The notes under the pieces were generated by a model. That model worked only from the letters and a program-made list of their open reading frames with translations. It made no database searches and had not been told where the DNA came from. Shown here piece after piece: positions 25,433 through 39,400 of a stretch of DNA of 64,000 nt (positions are counted from its first letter, which is position 1; each line of letters opens with the position of its first letter). Position numbers and translations under genes: made by a program. This DNA is from Lumbricus terrestris (lineage: Eukaryota > Annelida > Clitellata > Crassiclitellata > Lumbricidae). The stretch spans positions 82,331,005 through 82,395,004 of the forward strand of contig OX457036.1 in assembly GCA_949752735.1 (NCBI GenBank), read 5' to 3'.

Positions 25433-25535
25433 CTCAGTGTCGGACTGTTCTTGGAATGCAGACTGGCGAAATCCCAGATGGTGCTTTGTCTGCCAGTTCA
25501 TCGAAAGCCGAGGATCTGGGTCCGACGAGTGCAAG
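25433..25535 (+). CDS. DDR coding exon 2: start of DS domain
   Basis: This exon encodes residues 26-59 plus two bases. It follows a GT-rich pyrimidine tract ending TTTTCCAG and stops at AAG|GTCAGT. It carries the first DS cysteine (C28), then LGM and GEIPD, then the SASSS strand. Aligned without gaps to human DDR2 from I-T-A-S-S to G-A-W-C-P, position 50 is Lys where DDR2 has Trp52, and position 54 is Leu where DDR2 has Thr56. Both human residues contact collagen. The AG left at the end is completed by A of exon 3 to give Arg60. The phase match across an 18.4-kb intron supports the exon strongly. Confidence 0.93.
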
Positions 25536-26525
25536 GTCAGTTTCTCCATTTTTTTCTCGAGTACTTGACAGATACTCGACCATCTCCACTCTTTCTGACT
25601 TCCACCCATTTGATTGAATTATTATAATTTTCTGTTTCATTTCTTATTTGTAACTGGCTGCGGTATGTCAGCAAGAACTCAATAAAACGAATATATATAT
25701 ATATATATATTTGGTCAGCTTTATGAGATGGGATGAAATTGAAATGGAAACGTCTTTTATTAAATCTATGACATTCAGAGCGAATGGATTGTGCAGTCAT
25801 AATATAGCATTAATTGGACAAGAATGACTGATTCCGATTGTCAAATGGTCAAATAAAATGGACATCGTTGCTACTGACATTCCATTTGAGCTGAAATCCC
25901 ATGCAGCTTGTCCTGCAACATTCATTTTACATGTAGTCTCTTGCTTTTGGATGATGTCGATGTTTATGCAGCAGTTTTCTGAGGTACTTCAAAGGCAATG
26001 TATTTAATGAATTGATGTGTATACATGCATTCATAAGTGTATAGGTTCGGGACAATCTCGAACCTATGGACCTATGTGTAAAATTGGCTTAAGTTTTTGG
26101 TATTTAAAAACAGAGATGTTTATGCACTTTTACATAACACTTTCAGTCATCATTTAAGGGTAGTTAAAGTAAAGTGCAAAATGCACAGCACAGCTTCTTA
26201 GAGAAGTCACTTGCTAGTTTGCCGTACATTCATTCCTGTGTACATGCATTACACATATATTAAATTCATTCATACATGTATGTTCACACATGCATGTTTC
26301 ATACATGCGTCGATGGAAAATTCATGCGTGCATACATACAATCATGTATACATAGTTCCCTTTTATGCATGCATGTACAATTTGTATATATGCTCATCCA
26401 TGCATTTATGTAATACCTATTAAGTTTATGTTACAAGAAGATGTTTGTGTAGTGTCTTTTAAGAGACGTTCCTTTGTATGAGCATGCTTGTTGAGTCGGT
26501 GGATTTTTGTAGCCATGCAAAATAT

Positions 26526-26672
26526 GATGCTGATGATTGCAAAGGTAAATATTGACGATGATGATAACGATAATGATGCTGATGATTGCAAAGGTAAATA
26601 TTGACGAAGATGATAACGATAATGATGCTGATGATTGCAAAGGTAAATATTGACAACGATGATAACGATAAT
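26526..26672. repeat. 49-bp tandem repeat, three exact-spaced units
   Basis: Units start at 26526, 26575 and 26624 with GATGCTGATGATTGCAAAGG and include AAATATTGAC and GATAACGATAAT. Only a few substitutions separate them. Confidence 0.9.
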
Positions 26673-27324
26673 GACTATGATATAGCAGATGATAATGAGA
26701 ATAATGACGGTACAGCATTATTAACACGTAATAGCCACAGCTGCCACTGCAGCGGAGCTTTTTTTATGGTGATGATGATAATATAATCGTGAATGCGATG
26801 ATCATTGTGCGCAAATGAGAGGCAGTGAGATGCGTGCTGAATTGCGTATATCTACAGCTGTTTTCAGCAGCAGCAGCAGCAGCAGTCATTCCGGTGTCTG
26901 TTGTTTTATGCATGGTACTAAGCTGGAGATCGAGTTTTTCACATGGACTGAAGGCCCGCCAGAGACTGTTCATCTGGACTGGTACTCTGGCTTGAGAAGA
27001 CTTGAGTGAATTGATTCTGCCTAATGATGCCGAGTGCGATAAGATTGATGATTATTTTTACATGAAAAACATCTTATTACTGTGAAAAGAGTAAAGACTC
27101 ATTGAGGCACGGCCTAATTGTAGAAGCAATGATGACGAGCATTGAGGGTTTTTGTGCCGGGATTTAGAAGTGTGCTCAACAGGGGACCATTATTTGCAAT
27201 ACAGAAGTTACGTATTGTTGTCCAGTTCTAGCTTTATACGAATGCACCTGGATGGCACTTACGTAAGATGCCTTTAGCAACTCCTCTAAACCTTGATAAA
27301 TGAGGCTTGTTTATTCAGAATTCA

Positions 27325-27410
27325 TTCGGACATTTGTATAGCGCTCCTTCGAGTAAAACACTACTCAGAGGCGCTCCCGACTCCAGCACGCCCAAAAAGA
27401 ACAGTTTTGT
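27325..27410 (-). repeat. SINE-like fragment with TATAGCGCTCC start
   Basis: TTTGTATAGCGCTCCTTCGA followed by ACTCAGAGGCGCTCCCGACT parallels the fragments at 21008 and 43697. Confidence 0.5.
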
Positions 27411-27964
27411 TTAGTAAGAAACGATCCTGGTAGAGTCCTAGTGAGTAGGCATAGCTCAAAAATTCATCTGTATAGTGGTAGTATTATGTTGTACAGTCTG
27501 TGATTAGATGACTAGGTACTAGGAAAATGAAAATGTGGGCAACTTAGGACTCGTGATATCCTAAGCTAAGTTGTGTGATCCAGACATTCACGGGCATAAA
27601 GGAGAAAATAGAGAGATAGGAACTACAGCTGATATCCAGGTTGATATCCAATGGTAAGATAGTTGGCAAGTTACAGAGCTGAAGTGGATGGTGTTTGGAG
27701 TGGGAATGGGAATGGCAAGAAGTGGAGTAGAATGAAATGGTTTTATGTATCCTCAGCATTTCTTCTGGACCTTTTAAAAACTGGTCTTGAGCTTTTCAAG
27801 ATCAAAACCAAGATGGCAGCAGTTGGAGTTGCATCAAGTAAAAATGGCAACTTACACAATCAAAAACATAAGTCTGAGGCATTTCAATTTTCAACCCTGA
27901 ATGCAACTATCACTGGTATCTGCCCCCACATTTACATCTGCTTACCTGCCTGCATACCTGTCTG

Positions 27965-27966
<2 letters not shown>

Positions 27967-27999
<33 letters not shown>
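27967..27999. repeat. (GT)n tract
   Basis: About sixteen GT dinucleotides. Confidence 0.9.
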
Positions 28000-28002
<3 letters not shown>

Positions 28003-28379
28003 GTTTCCTATAATGTTTGTTTAGCTTTTTTTCTGTTACCTTTCCAGCCTATTTCCATCACTATTTTTCTGTGTGCGTGTTTCGCATGTCTGTTACTTCT
28101 GATTACCGGTAGTGTGTTTGGGTATACATAGTAGGCCTATTATCTTTAGACATCTTTCTGTGTATGTCTGCTTACAGTATGTGTCCTACTTTCTTTGTGT
28201 CTGCATATCTGTGAGTGTCTCTCTATAGTTAACGGCTGTATGTTTGTTTGTTCTATGTACTATTCCGTGTACCTCAGAGACTTCAAATATCCTGGTTGTA
28301 GCCCACGCTGTGAATTGCTGCTTTTCGTTGTAAGTAACAATTCGGCCGTTGATGTATGACTTTTAAATTTAGACGAGAT

Positions 28380-28850
28380 ACTTTATCCTCGTGGTCCTGC
28401 TTGCCACGTCGCCATCGTCGTCGTCGTTGTGTCTTCTTCCAGCCAGATACTTAATCCTCATCTTCTTCCTCCTCCATCTGATTACATCGTCCCGTCTCCA
28501 GAGACCTGTTGGCCATTTCAAACCTGCCTCATCGCAACTTTACTGCCCTGTCGACTGCTACTGGCCACCGTGCCACCGCCTTTGCTGGCTGCTGCGGCGG
28601 CGGCATCCTTGTTCACAGTGCTGTTCGATTACATCATCAATCTTATCTGTCGTCATTGTGCCGCTTGTTTCCTTGGTGCTGAGATGTGGAGATTGCGGGA
28701 GTTGCTGTCCCTCATTGTTAGCCTGACTGCTACTGCTACTGCTGTTTGGTGACTGTTAGAGTGCCTACCCGTCCGTCTCTGTCTGTGGGTGTCTGCTTCT
28801 GCCACTATGTCTGTCCGTGCCAATGCGCATTTCATGATAATAACCCCTCC
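28380..28850. other. C-rich, CpG-containing stretch in intron 2
   Basis: TCGTCGTCGTTG, GGCGGCGGCATCC and similar words give several overlapping frames of about 100 codons, but no family resemblance. Confidence 0.3.
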
Positions 28851-29298
28851 CAATTTATTTTAATATGACGTCATCAATCACGTGAAGCTCTGGAAGAGGT
28901 CCTGCTGAAGCACGACACCAGATGGGTAACTCTGGTTCTAATTTTCCCACAGCGTCAACCCATCCCTCATCCACAACGTTGACCAGATTGACAAATAACC
29001 TGACCCAAGGTCAGTGGTTCTGACAGGAACAGAAAAAATCCAGCCCCCACCCCAAGAATCTGGTCAGTAGATCAGTTCGAAAGTAATATCTATCTCTGAA
29101 ATTAAACTTTAATCACACATCATACACTTGTCCTTATATACCTGTGAATATGTCATGCTATACATATATTCGAAGCAGCACATATTCATAGCACATGCAT
29201 GCTATATATTTACAATGTGAAACCTGCATGCATGCACTTATATAAAACTTGCATATACAGCATCCGCACGTGCATGCACTGTTGCAAGTTGGTGTCTA

Positions 29299-29326
29299 AC
29301 AGCATATATATATATATACAGTGTAT

Positions 29327-29367
<41 letters not shown>
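29299..29367. repeat. (TA)n tracts
   Basis: Two TA runs separated by CAGTGTATGG. Confidence 0.9.
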
Positions 29368-29369
<2 letters not shown>

Positions 29370-31999
29370 GATGCAGGATCAGGTGAAGTAGTAATAACAA
29401 ACATCACAGGCATTAGCATGTAATGCAGAAGGCATCAATAGACACACCTAAAAGCACAGAAACATGCAGAGGCATATACAAAATCTATGAGTTTACATAC
29501 ATAACTTGATATACATAGGACTACCTGCTCCTATATAAGCAGATATATAAGCAGATATGTGCATATATATATGCATGCTTACTTAGGTCGGTGTAATATA
29601 GATTCATACCAAGTATGACTGTGTGGACAGAGAGCAAGCAGTCTGATGTTTCTGTGAATAGCCAGAGAAATAAGGCTAACCCAATTGAACAATGGACAAT
29701 GCAGTGACAACAGAGCTAACAAGGAAAAATTTGCTGCTAAAGGTCTGGCTTGACGAAGAATTCTTCGTTGCTACCCACAGATTGTAAACGGAAGAACTGG
29801 AATCTACGGGAGAGAGCTACCCACTTCTTTCTTTCTCTGTGGTCTTTCAACATCAGAAGAGCTTTTCCGACGAAAGGATCATGAAAGAGACACATCAAAT
29901 GAAGCTAATGAGACAGTTTCAGCTGCTGTCTGCTGTCAAAGGAAACCGTGACGTTTTTGTTGACTTCCGGGAAAGCATTTCTAAGCTGATCATCAAAACT
30001 GACAGCACCGTCGTCTCTTCTGATGGATCAATGAAAATGAGACATCTCGCTGATGTTTTTGCAGATAAAACAAAATTTTTGCTCTGAAATAAGCCAACCA
30101 AAACAGAATGTTCCTATAAATATTGATTTTTTTTCTGGATGTCTTTCAAGTGCAAACGCTTTTATTTTTAAGGAACTGCCTCTCTCAGTCTGTTTATGGT
30201 CGACAGAGTGGAAACTTGCTTGAGCAATGAGCATACAACTCTGAGCATTGGGGAAGTTTGCGGGGTGTTATCAAAATATCATTGTACTTTATTCAAGGTC
30301 TAGAGAAATTTGGTTAAATTTAAAAAGAGAACCGTTTCAAAGGTAAAAATTATGCTTGTACAAATGCTATTTCAAAATATAAAGTGATTTTTACAGATGA
30401 ATTCTGAATTTAGTGAATATCACGGCATAACTGTAGAAACATGAAAATCTTCCTCTGACATGTAGAATAGTTCTGTTGTGTCATTGCACACAAACTGGGT
30501 AGCAATCACCAGTTGATGCTGCGAAATGGCCATGAATATTTTTATTTCGTTACTTGCATCGTATGCATCATTGAACGTCGTGCGTGCTGCTTACTTATTG
30601 ACAATCGCTGCTTAGCAAGATAAACTTCATGATTGCATTGCAGCTTTTGCAAAGCACTGTTGATTTTGGGCAGGGAGAACAGTGGTTGTTTGTCCATAAA
30701 ACAATGAAGCCTGACAGGTGGCCATTTTGCCACCATGTTTGCAATCTGCATTAAGTCGCCATCTTGAAATGGACACTGTGCAAATTTGCCGTTCGTTTTC
30801 CTACGTTCTGGATATTTTAGCTGCGACGGACTAGGCAATCAACGCTTATCAATCCGTTGTCTGCACCTGTGCTGCTCGATCGGTCCACGGTCTGTTTGCT
30901 TCCACCAGGAAGGCCTTGCAAGGAAAGTCACCCAATGAAAGATATCTGGCAGACAGCCTGGAGATTGTGAGTGGAAATAGTGAGGACCGAAATTGGCCAT
31001 GCGTGGCCACAAAACGGAATCCCCAGTAGACTGACGTAGTCAGGCCACAGATGTGAATTTGAACCCAGATAGATAGTGGCCGCCAAGTCGACGCAATCTT
31101 TCTATTTAAGGGGTTTCCGCGCCGTAAAGAGGCCAGAGCGAGATAAATGGCCAGCTGACCGGCTGTCGTCTGACGGTACTCAGGCCGTTTGTCCAGTGTG
31201 TACGACTCGTCGTCTATTTCAAAGATTTCTCTGGCTTGTTAGTTGCTTGGGAGCTATTCAAAGTCGTTTGGACGTCGACTGAGAATGTCTTTCTCGTGAA
31301 CGAGGACGGCCTGTGGCACAGCTGCTGTGGGCCATTGATTTAATCAGAGCTGTTTAGTTTGAATTTATCAGCCAACTGGTTTTTCTTCATGTCCTGTAAC
31401 CGCAATCTATCACCGCCGCATCACTTTAATAGCTGTGCTCTGTCTTTGTTAAATGACGCACCGAGAAAACTCTTACTGGCAAAAAATATTCCTGCATTCC
31501 TCTGTGTCACAGAGTTAAACTTGCTGACATAATTGTTGCAAGGGGAAATTCACAAATTAATCAATTTCATGATGATGTTAATCTGTGTCATATTGTGACT
31601 TATAAAAAACTATAATAACTATTATTATAATAAGCTTAGGCTATATTATTATAAGCTATTATAAAAATTTCCAGATTTCATTTTAGTTACTGAAAATTCA
31701 TAATTCTCAAAATTGACTTCAGCTTTGATTATCTTTTTTGTTTTATCAAAGTCTGATTTTTCTTAATAAAAGATTTATTGTGTTTCTAGGTCTATCGTGC
31801 AACTCAATTCGCGAGCAGCTGAGTACCTCCGAGCAGTTTATTAAGGAGACGTGCTATATTAATTAAAAACTACAATGCCACATACAAATAAAATGTGCAC
31901 TGCGGACACTTTATGACTGCCATCTGGTCGGCCTTTTGTTGTTTGGAATGTGACCGTTGTTTCTTTCCGTCCATCTTTTTCATCCGGTGCTTTTAGATT

Positions 32000-32470
32000 T
32001 TCCGTTGCAACGGCGGCAGCTGGCATTGTTGCAGATGGTCGTGTGCTTCTATTACCGGTGGCGTTGCGCTGTTTCTCGAGCAGCTGCGGCTGCTGTTGCG
32101 CCACCACCACCACTACCACCGCCACCACCACCGCCACTACCACCACCGCCACTGCCGCCCCGGTGCAAAGTGATAAATGAACTGCCATCACCAGATGGTA
32201 ATTCAGAATGATTGCCATCAGAAGGAGGTGCTCTGTCCGCCCCGTTCGTTCTCCGTCTCGGCGTCTCTGCCTCTGTTCGCGCGACGATATTTCATTGGCA
32301 ATTCCTTGGAGAGGGTGTAGTGTTGCGTGTGATTGCTGAACCATATTCGATATGTCTGTGGTGTAATTACGGCTGGCCGGGTCGTCGGCCAAGTTTGACA
32401 CGAAATGATCGCTACTTACTGGCGACGACGACGACGAGATTACATTACAAGTTCTTGACGAAGGGAGGAC
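32000..32470. other. CpG- and GCC-rich stretch in intron 2
   Basis: It contains a CCACCACCACCG/CCGCCA tract (32099-32158) and CGACGACGACGACG near 32433. Overlapping frames on both strands are compositional. Confidence 0.4.
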
Positions 32471-34964
32471 AAGGCGCGTTACCGAGGCCTCTGTAAGAGC
32501 CTGACGTTATTACTTCCTACATGAATGTTTCATATGGAGATGACGGCCTTCGCTGATCTGGCATCTCGTCTGGGACCCATAGCAGGCATAATAATGGGAC
32601 AAATGAAGTGGCTGTCTACTTTATGGACATCGCTCCGTGTGTGTCTCATATCTTAAAAACAGCGTGATCGCTTACTTGGGAGCCGAGAGGAGCTTTGGAC
32701 GGCGACCGAACTTGTCTTATATTATGGCGGCTTCGTCTGAAAGCAAGGCAATTTAAGAAATTCGTAGTCTTTGTGTGACTCTCTTTGTGAAGCTTGCATG
32801 CATCTTGACATGGCCAGCTGAAGCCGGAGGAATTAGAAACGAGACAAGAGCGAGTGAGTGATGCAGTCCCCAAGGAAATCTATGTCGTCGTCTGGCGCTG
32901 CTCCTCGTGCTTCTTCCTCTTCGTCGTCGTCGTTTTAATTGTCTTTCAAAACTCTAATTGCTTCATTTCTTCTGCTTGGCAACGACGGTCTGGCTCTGCT
33001 TGCACGTGCTGTTCTTCAGCCTCCTCTTCTTAATTATGCATTTTCGTCCATCCGTTGTCACGTGGTGAGGATTAAATGAACACATATTGCTGTTTCGTCT
33101 TTCCTTAATGCCTAGCTGGAAATGAAGATGCAGCACCAAACATCTCAGTTTGGCGTAGAATGAATGACTGATTGGCCTTTGTTAGCTGCCGGTCTGCAGG
33201 GAATTAAATAAAGACAGACGGTAGAATATGCCGTTGTCCTCGCTACCATGGCTTGTGAATTGCCTGACATTAGTATGGCCTTGCAAATAGCAAAGCTACT
33301 GAATTATAATTCTTCTGTTCTAGGTCTACATTTTGTAAAACTGAGAGAAATCATTTTTTTAAAGGACAGAAATCATTTGTGTTGTTAGATTTGTGTCCAC
33401 TGTCCACTTTGTGAAATATTCATACACCATTGTCATTTGAGTATGATTAATGATTAATAATCATTGATTATGCATTTGCTTTGATCACATTGAACATGCA
33501 AATGTTGAAATGTGTCATTTCGACATACTCTGTGATCATGATTGAAGTAGCTTTTAGGAACTATGTATAGCAGAACATCATAATGTTAAAGTCAATGGCA
33601 TTGCAGCAGTGTAATTGTGAGCTGTTAATACGGAATTATTATGATGCTCTGTATCTATCTATGGCTGTGAAGAATGAGGACGTAAGCAACTTTTACACTT
33701 TAATGCCGAGAGTACTAAAAGTGATTGTCAAAGCAATGCAGGTCGTCATTAAAGTGTTACGTAATTTTTGTGTGGAAAGCTTGCGATTTGTTCTGTGTAG
33801 AACTAATGCAATAACTGAAATGAGGTTATTTTCTGTGAGATTATGCAGTATTACTTTTGGTGAAGGGAGATCTAAAGGAAATTTATCTGCTCAGATAGCT
33901 TAGATTTCTTTCAGATATACAGTAAATATTAGCCTATAAAGTGACTGTGGACCACATGCTAGTCCCTGCTAGTGAAGTTGCTAATGAGTAGCCAGTCAGT
34001 TTCATCTGCCACTTTAATTGCAGCATACCATCAATTCTAACTTGTGCATCATTGGGAATTGAGCATTTAACAAGCAAAAGGAAATCTCTATTGGAACAGA
34101 GTGAAGACACTGCTTCTCTCTTCCGTCGTAAGCCAGCAGTGGATGAATGTGAAGATCCTTGACACGGAGCATTGGAGACTTTTTTGTTTACTTCTCAGCT
34201 TAAGCCGATGTCAAATTATACTGCTTCACAACAGAGGCAAATGAATGCAAACAACTGCCCAAGGTCATGATGCAGGCACGCTCTTTTCCACTATTGTTAG
34301 ATTACAGGCCACGGACCGCGAATAATCCCTTCCAGTGGTGTGGCTCCAGGCTAATCTAACCTTCGTGTTTTCCATTCTGTCTGAAGGTCAGCGTTTAAAT
34401 ATGTTGTTAAATCTTTCTCTGCAACGCTTGTCCTTGTGTTCGTGGATTAACCAAGCGATCTTTTCCAATTTTGCCTTGGAATCTTGTTCATTGTTGTTCA
34501 TATCTAGTTCCCATATTCTGGTCAATGATATAGTCTGCTTTTCGGAGTGCGGCCCAGATCAGTCAGGACTGTTGATTTTATCCTCCTTACTTCTTCAATA
34601 TATTGTGGACGAGGTTTGTGGCCACATGGTCCAGCGAATGATCAATCCTGGACCAATAGTGGCATTCTCATGACAGTGCATTGGATGATGATGGAGTGCA
34701 CCATATCTACCTGACAGGCTGACACACAACACATATAACATACCACTGACTAGAACGTGATGTGGTGAGTACAGGCTGCAATTAAGTAGACCTCACCTCT
34801 ACTGTAGAGCGAGTGACTCGAAAGGTGATTCGAGTTATGGAGATGGTAACCTGGAAGTAAAATCCTGAATTAGGTGACCTGTAGGGGCGCATTAAATGCA
34901 TGCTCTGGTCAACCTTCCACCCGGCACCAGCCTCGCCTGTGGCTTCCTATCATGATTATGATGA

Positions 34965-35004
34965 TGGATCATTGATGATGTTGATGATGATGATGATGAT
35001 GATG
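34965..35004. repeat. (GAT)n tract
   Basis: About twelve GAT units, one interrupted. Confidence 0.9.
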
Positions 35005-35169
35005 ACACCCATAAAGTTTAGCACCGGATTCCTAGACTTGGCTATGCTCAGCTGAGTTTGTGCCTGCAGTAGATTGAAGCAGCGAACATGTTTAGAGCCA
35101 TTGCATTACCTTAACCTACTCCTTTGCCAAATCTAAACCAGTCACTGGCTTCCACTTCACCTTGCACAT

Positions 35170-35640
35170 GGGTCATTCCGCGTCAAATCAGCCAGGGGTG
35201 TACATCACACCCCTTCGGATTTTTCTGAAAATGTTTATGCTTAAACTACATGCAATATACGGAATAACAGTGAAAATTTGAGTAGAATATCTAAAATTTG
35301 ACCAAGATATTAATTTTTGAAGTTAATTATCAAAAAACGAACCGCGAGAAAACGGCATGATCCACCAAGTTTAGACTGTTATACCTCGGCCATGAAACGA
35401 GCAAGAGGGCTGAAATTTTTTTGTGCAATCAGTTTTTTGTGCTCTTTCCAAATATGCAAAGCTGCTGTTCAATACCTTTTTTTGAAATGGTGTATAATCA
35501 CTCTCATCCGATCTTCCAGGATTATTCTTCTCTGTCTGCCGCTTTGAATCATCTGTATGTTTCGCCTCGCTCCCTCTTTCTACACTTTTCTTCGACATCT
35601 GTAAAGCTATGTAAGGCTTCTCAGCAGGGTTGATGAAAAT
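35170..35640. mobile_element. Fragment of a GGTCATTCCGCGTCAAAT element
   Basis: The phrase GGTCATTCCGCGTCAAATC resembles the terminal word of an interspersed DNA element found in many invertebrates. No matching inverted end was found downstream, so it is truncated or misread. Confidence 0.3.
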
Positions 35641-36370
35641 CACAAATTTAATTAATTAAAATTAGGAAATATCAGATTGAAAAAAAGATTGTATTAAAAT
35701 TTTTAAAAATTTTAATCCTTTTTTATGGTTCATAGTTTGTATTTACTGCCTAGATTTGCAGCTATGCAATGCAAATGACGTTGAACAAATGTATCACATA
35801 CTTAATACTAGTGTTATGAATGATGAAGAGTCAGTTAAATCCAATGAAGCATTCACTGTTCTGAAAAATTGCGAAATCAGATCACGTTGTAAGTTGAAAG
35901 TTACTAAGTCACACATTGTAAACTATATAGAACACTATTAAGTAGGTAACTGCTAGTACTAGTCACCAGTTGTCAGTCAGTTGTAAAATATCTCAGTCAA
36001 AATACTTCTGCTATTGCCTTCTTGTTCTTGCTTGAGAAGAGGCTCCAGCTTTCTAGTTTTTTTTAAAATCCAGTCTATTGCAGAGTGTTGAATGTATCAT
36101 GCCAAAGACGCTCAATGCCAGAGATGAGGCTGTTGTGCTGTTGCAATCAGCAGTTGATAGACAACACTAAGAACCTCTTAGTTCAAGTGCAGTCTGCTTG
36201 CGATTTCCACCTTTGTGGTTTTAAAATACGATCCAATTTCATGAACACTGAGCAATATGATCCTCAAAGACAATAAAGATGCCTACAGGAAATGGACGGA
36301 AAGTGCTTGCAACTTTGATGCAGAATATAACCTTCTCTTAGGTTGAGTTTTAAGACAAGTAGGCAGCATA

Positions 36371-36484
36371 ATTATTTAGTCGCAATGTGATTATTTAGTC
36401 GCAATGTGATTATTTAGTCGCAATGTAATTATTTAGTCGCAATGTAATTATTTAGTCGCAATGTAATTATTTAGTCGCAATGTG
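36371..36484. repeat. 19-bp tandem repeat, six copies
   Basis: The unit ATTATTTAGTCGCAATGTG (or ...GTA) repeats exactly six times, with only the last base varying. Confidence 0.95.
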
Positions 36485-39400
36485 CTAATTTTGTGAATTC
36501 CAAATGTATCTCTTTCTTCACTCAAATGTTTGTTTTCCTACGTAATATGCAATAATACTGGTCTTATAGATAAATTTAGAAATGTAGTGCTACATTTTGT
36601 GTATTGCAGAGCTCTGCATTCAATTGCATAAATGCATGACCTGTTTTTGTACCCAGAAGAGATTTTGATAAACTGGTTGTGTCTGGCTTACAACATCGAA
36701 TTTTGTACTCAGTCTATTTTTGTCTCAGTATGTGAACTCTGGTATTTTTTCAAACAAACATGATTTCCAAAAATCCTGAAATTTTTTGATTTGTTACTGA
36801 AATAAATTGAGACACAACGAAACCCACGTTGTTTGGTTAAAATTTCAGACACATACAAATCATGGCACTCCTCTCCTTATGGCTTCAACATAAAACTTTG
36901 TGCTTTGTGTGTTTTAGTTGAGCGGGTGTGTGACCTCTGACATTCTTATTCTAAGACGTCTGCTTTCCACTAAACGTATCTTACACAATTTCTTTCCTAA
37001 TCCCTGATATAAATACAAATTCCACGACACCCGTTTCCATGTTGTTTGATTGCGATTTAGAATCACCGACGGAAATAATGACTTCTCCGCTATCTCCATA
37101 TGATCTGCTTTCTTTCTGTGTTTTGAAGCGTTAAATAATGTTCCTAAAGCTATGAATGTTTATGAGCTTGGTCGTGTTCTGTGCACTGTCGTCTCGGTGA
37201 CTGTGTCTCTGGCTGTCGTTTGAACTGTCTTTAGTTCGGTGCCTTTGCTCTGCCTCCTCCGTCCTCCTCCGTTCCTCTGGCTCTTCATTACCGGACGGTT
37301 ATTGTGAGAGTGCTTGAGGCAGACTGATAGCAGAATTGAAACATAACTTATTTATTCGGATCGATGAAACATCTGATATCTCATCCCCATCCGCCTGTGG
37401 ATGGAAGAGGGAAGCGAGGGAGGAGCAGTGGCAGCGTCGTCCCTAGTCTTTTGCTTTCAGGGGAATGCTCATTTTCCAAACATTAACAGCACCACCAGAA
37501 TCTCATTTGGGCCGCGTGGCTGCTCACTGCCATGTGTCCGTTTACAGATTGCTGATCATCAGATGTGTAAATGATGTAACGTAGATATTACAGATCTCCA
37601 CTCATGATTCGGTAATGGTATAGTTTCATACCGTGCAGCAGCATATGCATGTGTCATATCTGGAAATTTATGTGGCTCCTTTCTGTGAGCATCTCAATGA
37701 TGTTATTAAGATAAGGTTGAAGAAAAATGAGTTTCAACTGCAGTCTGTGCTAATGATGCTAATGATGCTTCAATAGCTGAAGACGTCCAGCACAGTACTT
37801 GCTTTCTTGCGAACAGGAAGAAATTGATGAGGCATTGTGGAAATGCAAATGGGTGTGTAGATAGATGTGTAGATTCCCAGATTTAAATTTAAGTTCTGCC
37901 AATACCAAAATGCATGAAATTGCAAATTGCCATTTGTAAGGAAAGCCCTGGTTTAGGTCAGTAGATTATTAGGTGCATTGTATCAACATTATTTCACAGT
38001 GTGGTGTTTTCCAAAGTAAATGATGGTAATTTTTGTGCATTTTAGTCATCTTTCACTGAAAGTAAGCAGTCAACGTCCTTTACCTTATGGCTGAGTTCAC
38101 TGAGGCTAGTTATTAGTGCTGTTAAATGGTATCGATTATACAAACTTTTGATCATATTGTAAAAAATTTAAGCATGAAAAGTTTGTAAAGATATGGATGT
38201 TTATGAGCTTGGTGATGGCTTAATCTTGAAGTAACTTAAAGCAATCCAGTGGTGTGGGATACCTTTTTGGAGAGGTGACTTGGCCTGACATGAGACTAAA
38301 TTTCCTAGGAGGTATCGGTCGCTAAGCCATGTTTGGTGCTATGGTGAAAGGTTTACATTGTGTTACAACTTGGCCTTTGTGCCACACACACATCTAACAG
38401 AATATGATAGATGTTTACAGATTGCCTGCCATTCTTGCACCGGCGATTTCGTGCATGTTTCTGAATGTTCATGCTTTGCAGAGTGTATGTTTTCAAAGTG
38501 CCATTCATTTCAGTTCGGCTGAAAAGAAGTTCTATGCAGGTTCAGACATGGGCGCTATGAAACTGTCGAGATGAAATATCACCTGGCTTTTTGGGAGCCA
38601 TTCATCATTCTCGTCTGCATGTTTGGAACTGCTTGGATTGTCATAAACAACAGATATTGTGTTTCATACCATAATGACACTAATATGCCTGATGGCTTGG
38701 AGAACTTGATTGTGTGTGTGGGTTTGAGACTGATATGCCAGTTCTGTCGTCTATGACTTTTGCAAGGAGCGGTCAAATTTGTTATACTTTGTCATATTAA
38801 TACATGAATTGATTTTTGGAGAAAAATTGGATAGAGATCATGTAGGAAAGTATCATATTACATATACATATTGCGTATAGCATAATCATTACTAATATAT
38901 AATATTATATATGTATATGTGTGTGTGTGTGTATGTGTGTGTGAGCATAAATTAACCTTGGTGTACAAAGTATGATATTCAGCTAGTAATTTTTATTTAG
39001 ACAGACATGACTTAGAGAAAACATGAAAGGGATATATAGATTTGACAAATGACCACTGCAAATGAATACAATAATAATTATACACGTCCAATGATACCAA
39101 ATGGCAGACATTAGGACCTGCTGCGGCTGATAATAGTATTTTATATATTAATGTATAGTTTTATATGATGCACGAATTAACGTTTGCCGTATTAGCTGCA
39201 CAAACCAACTTCCACAAATTACCGTAGTCGTTTTTCTGGTCTACGTATTTGGTGAAGTCATAGAAACAAATTCCTGGAACATGTTTTGGAAACTGGTTTT
39301 GTGGCATGCTTTAAAATAGGACGAAGTGGTGGGCACACATTTCAGTGGACGTTCGATTGCCAGAAAATGTCAGCCGCGCGTGTTGGTGCTTAAGCAGGGA

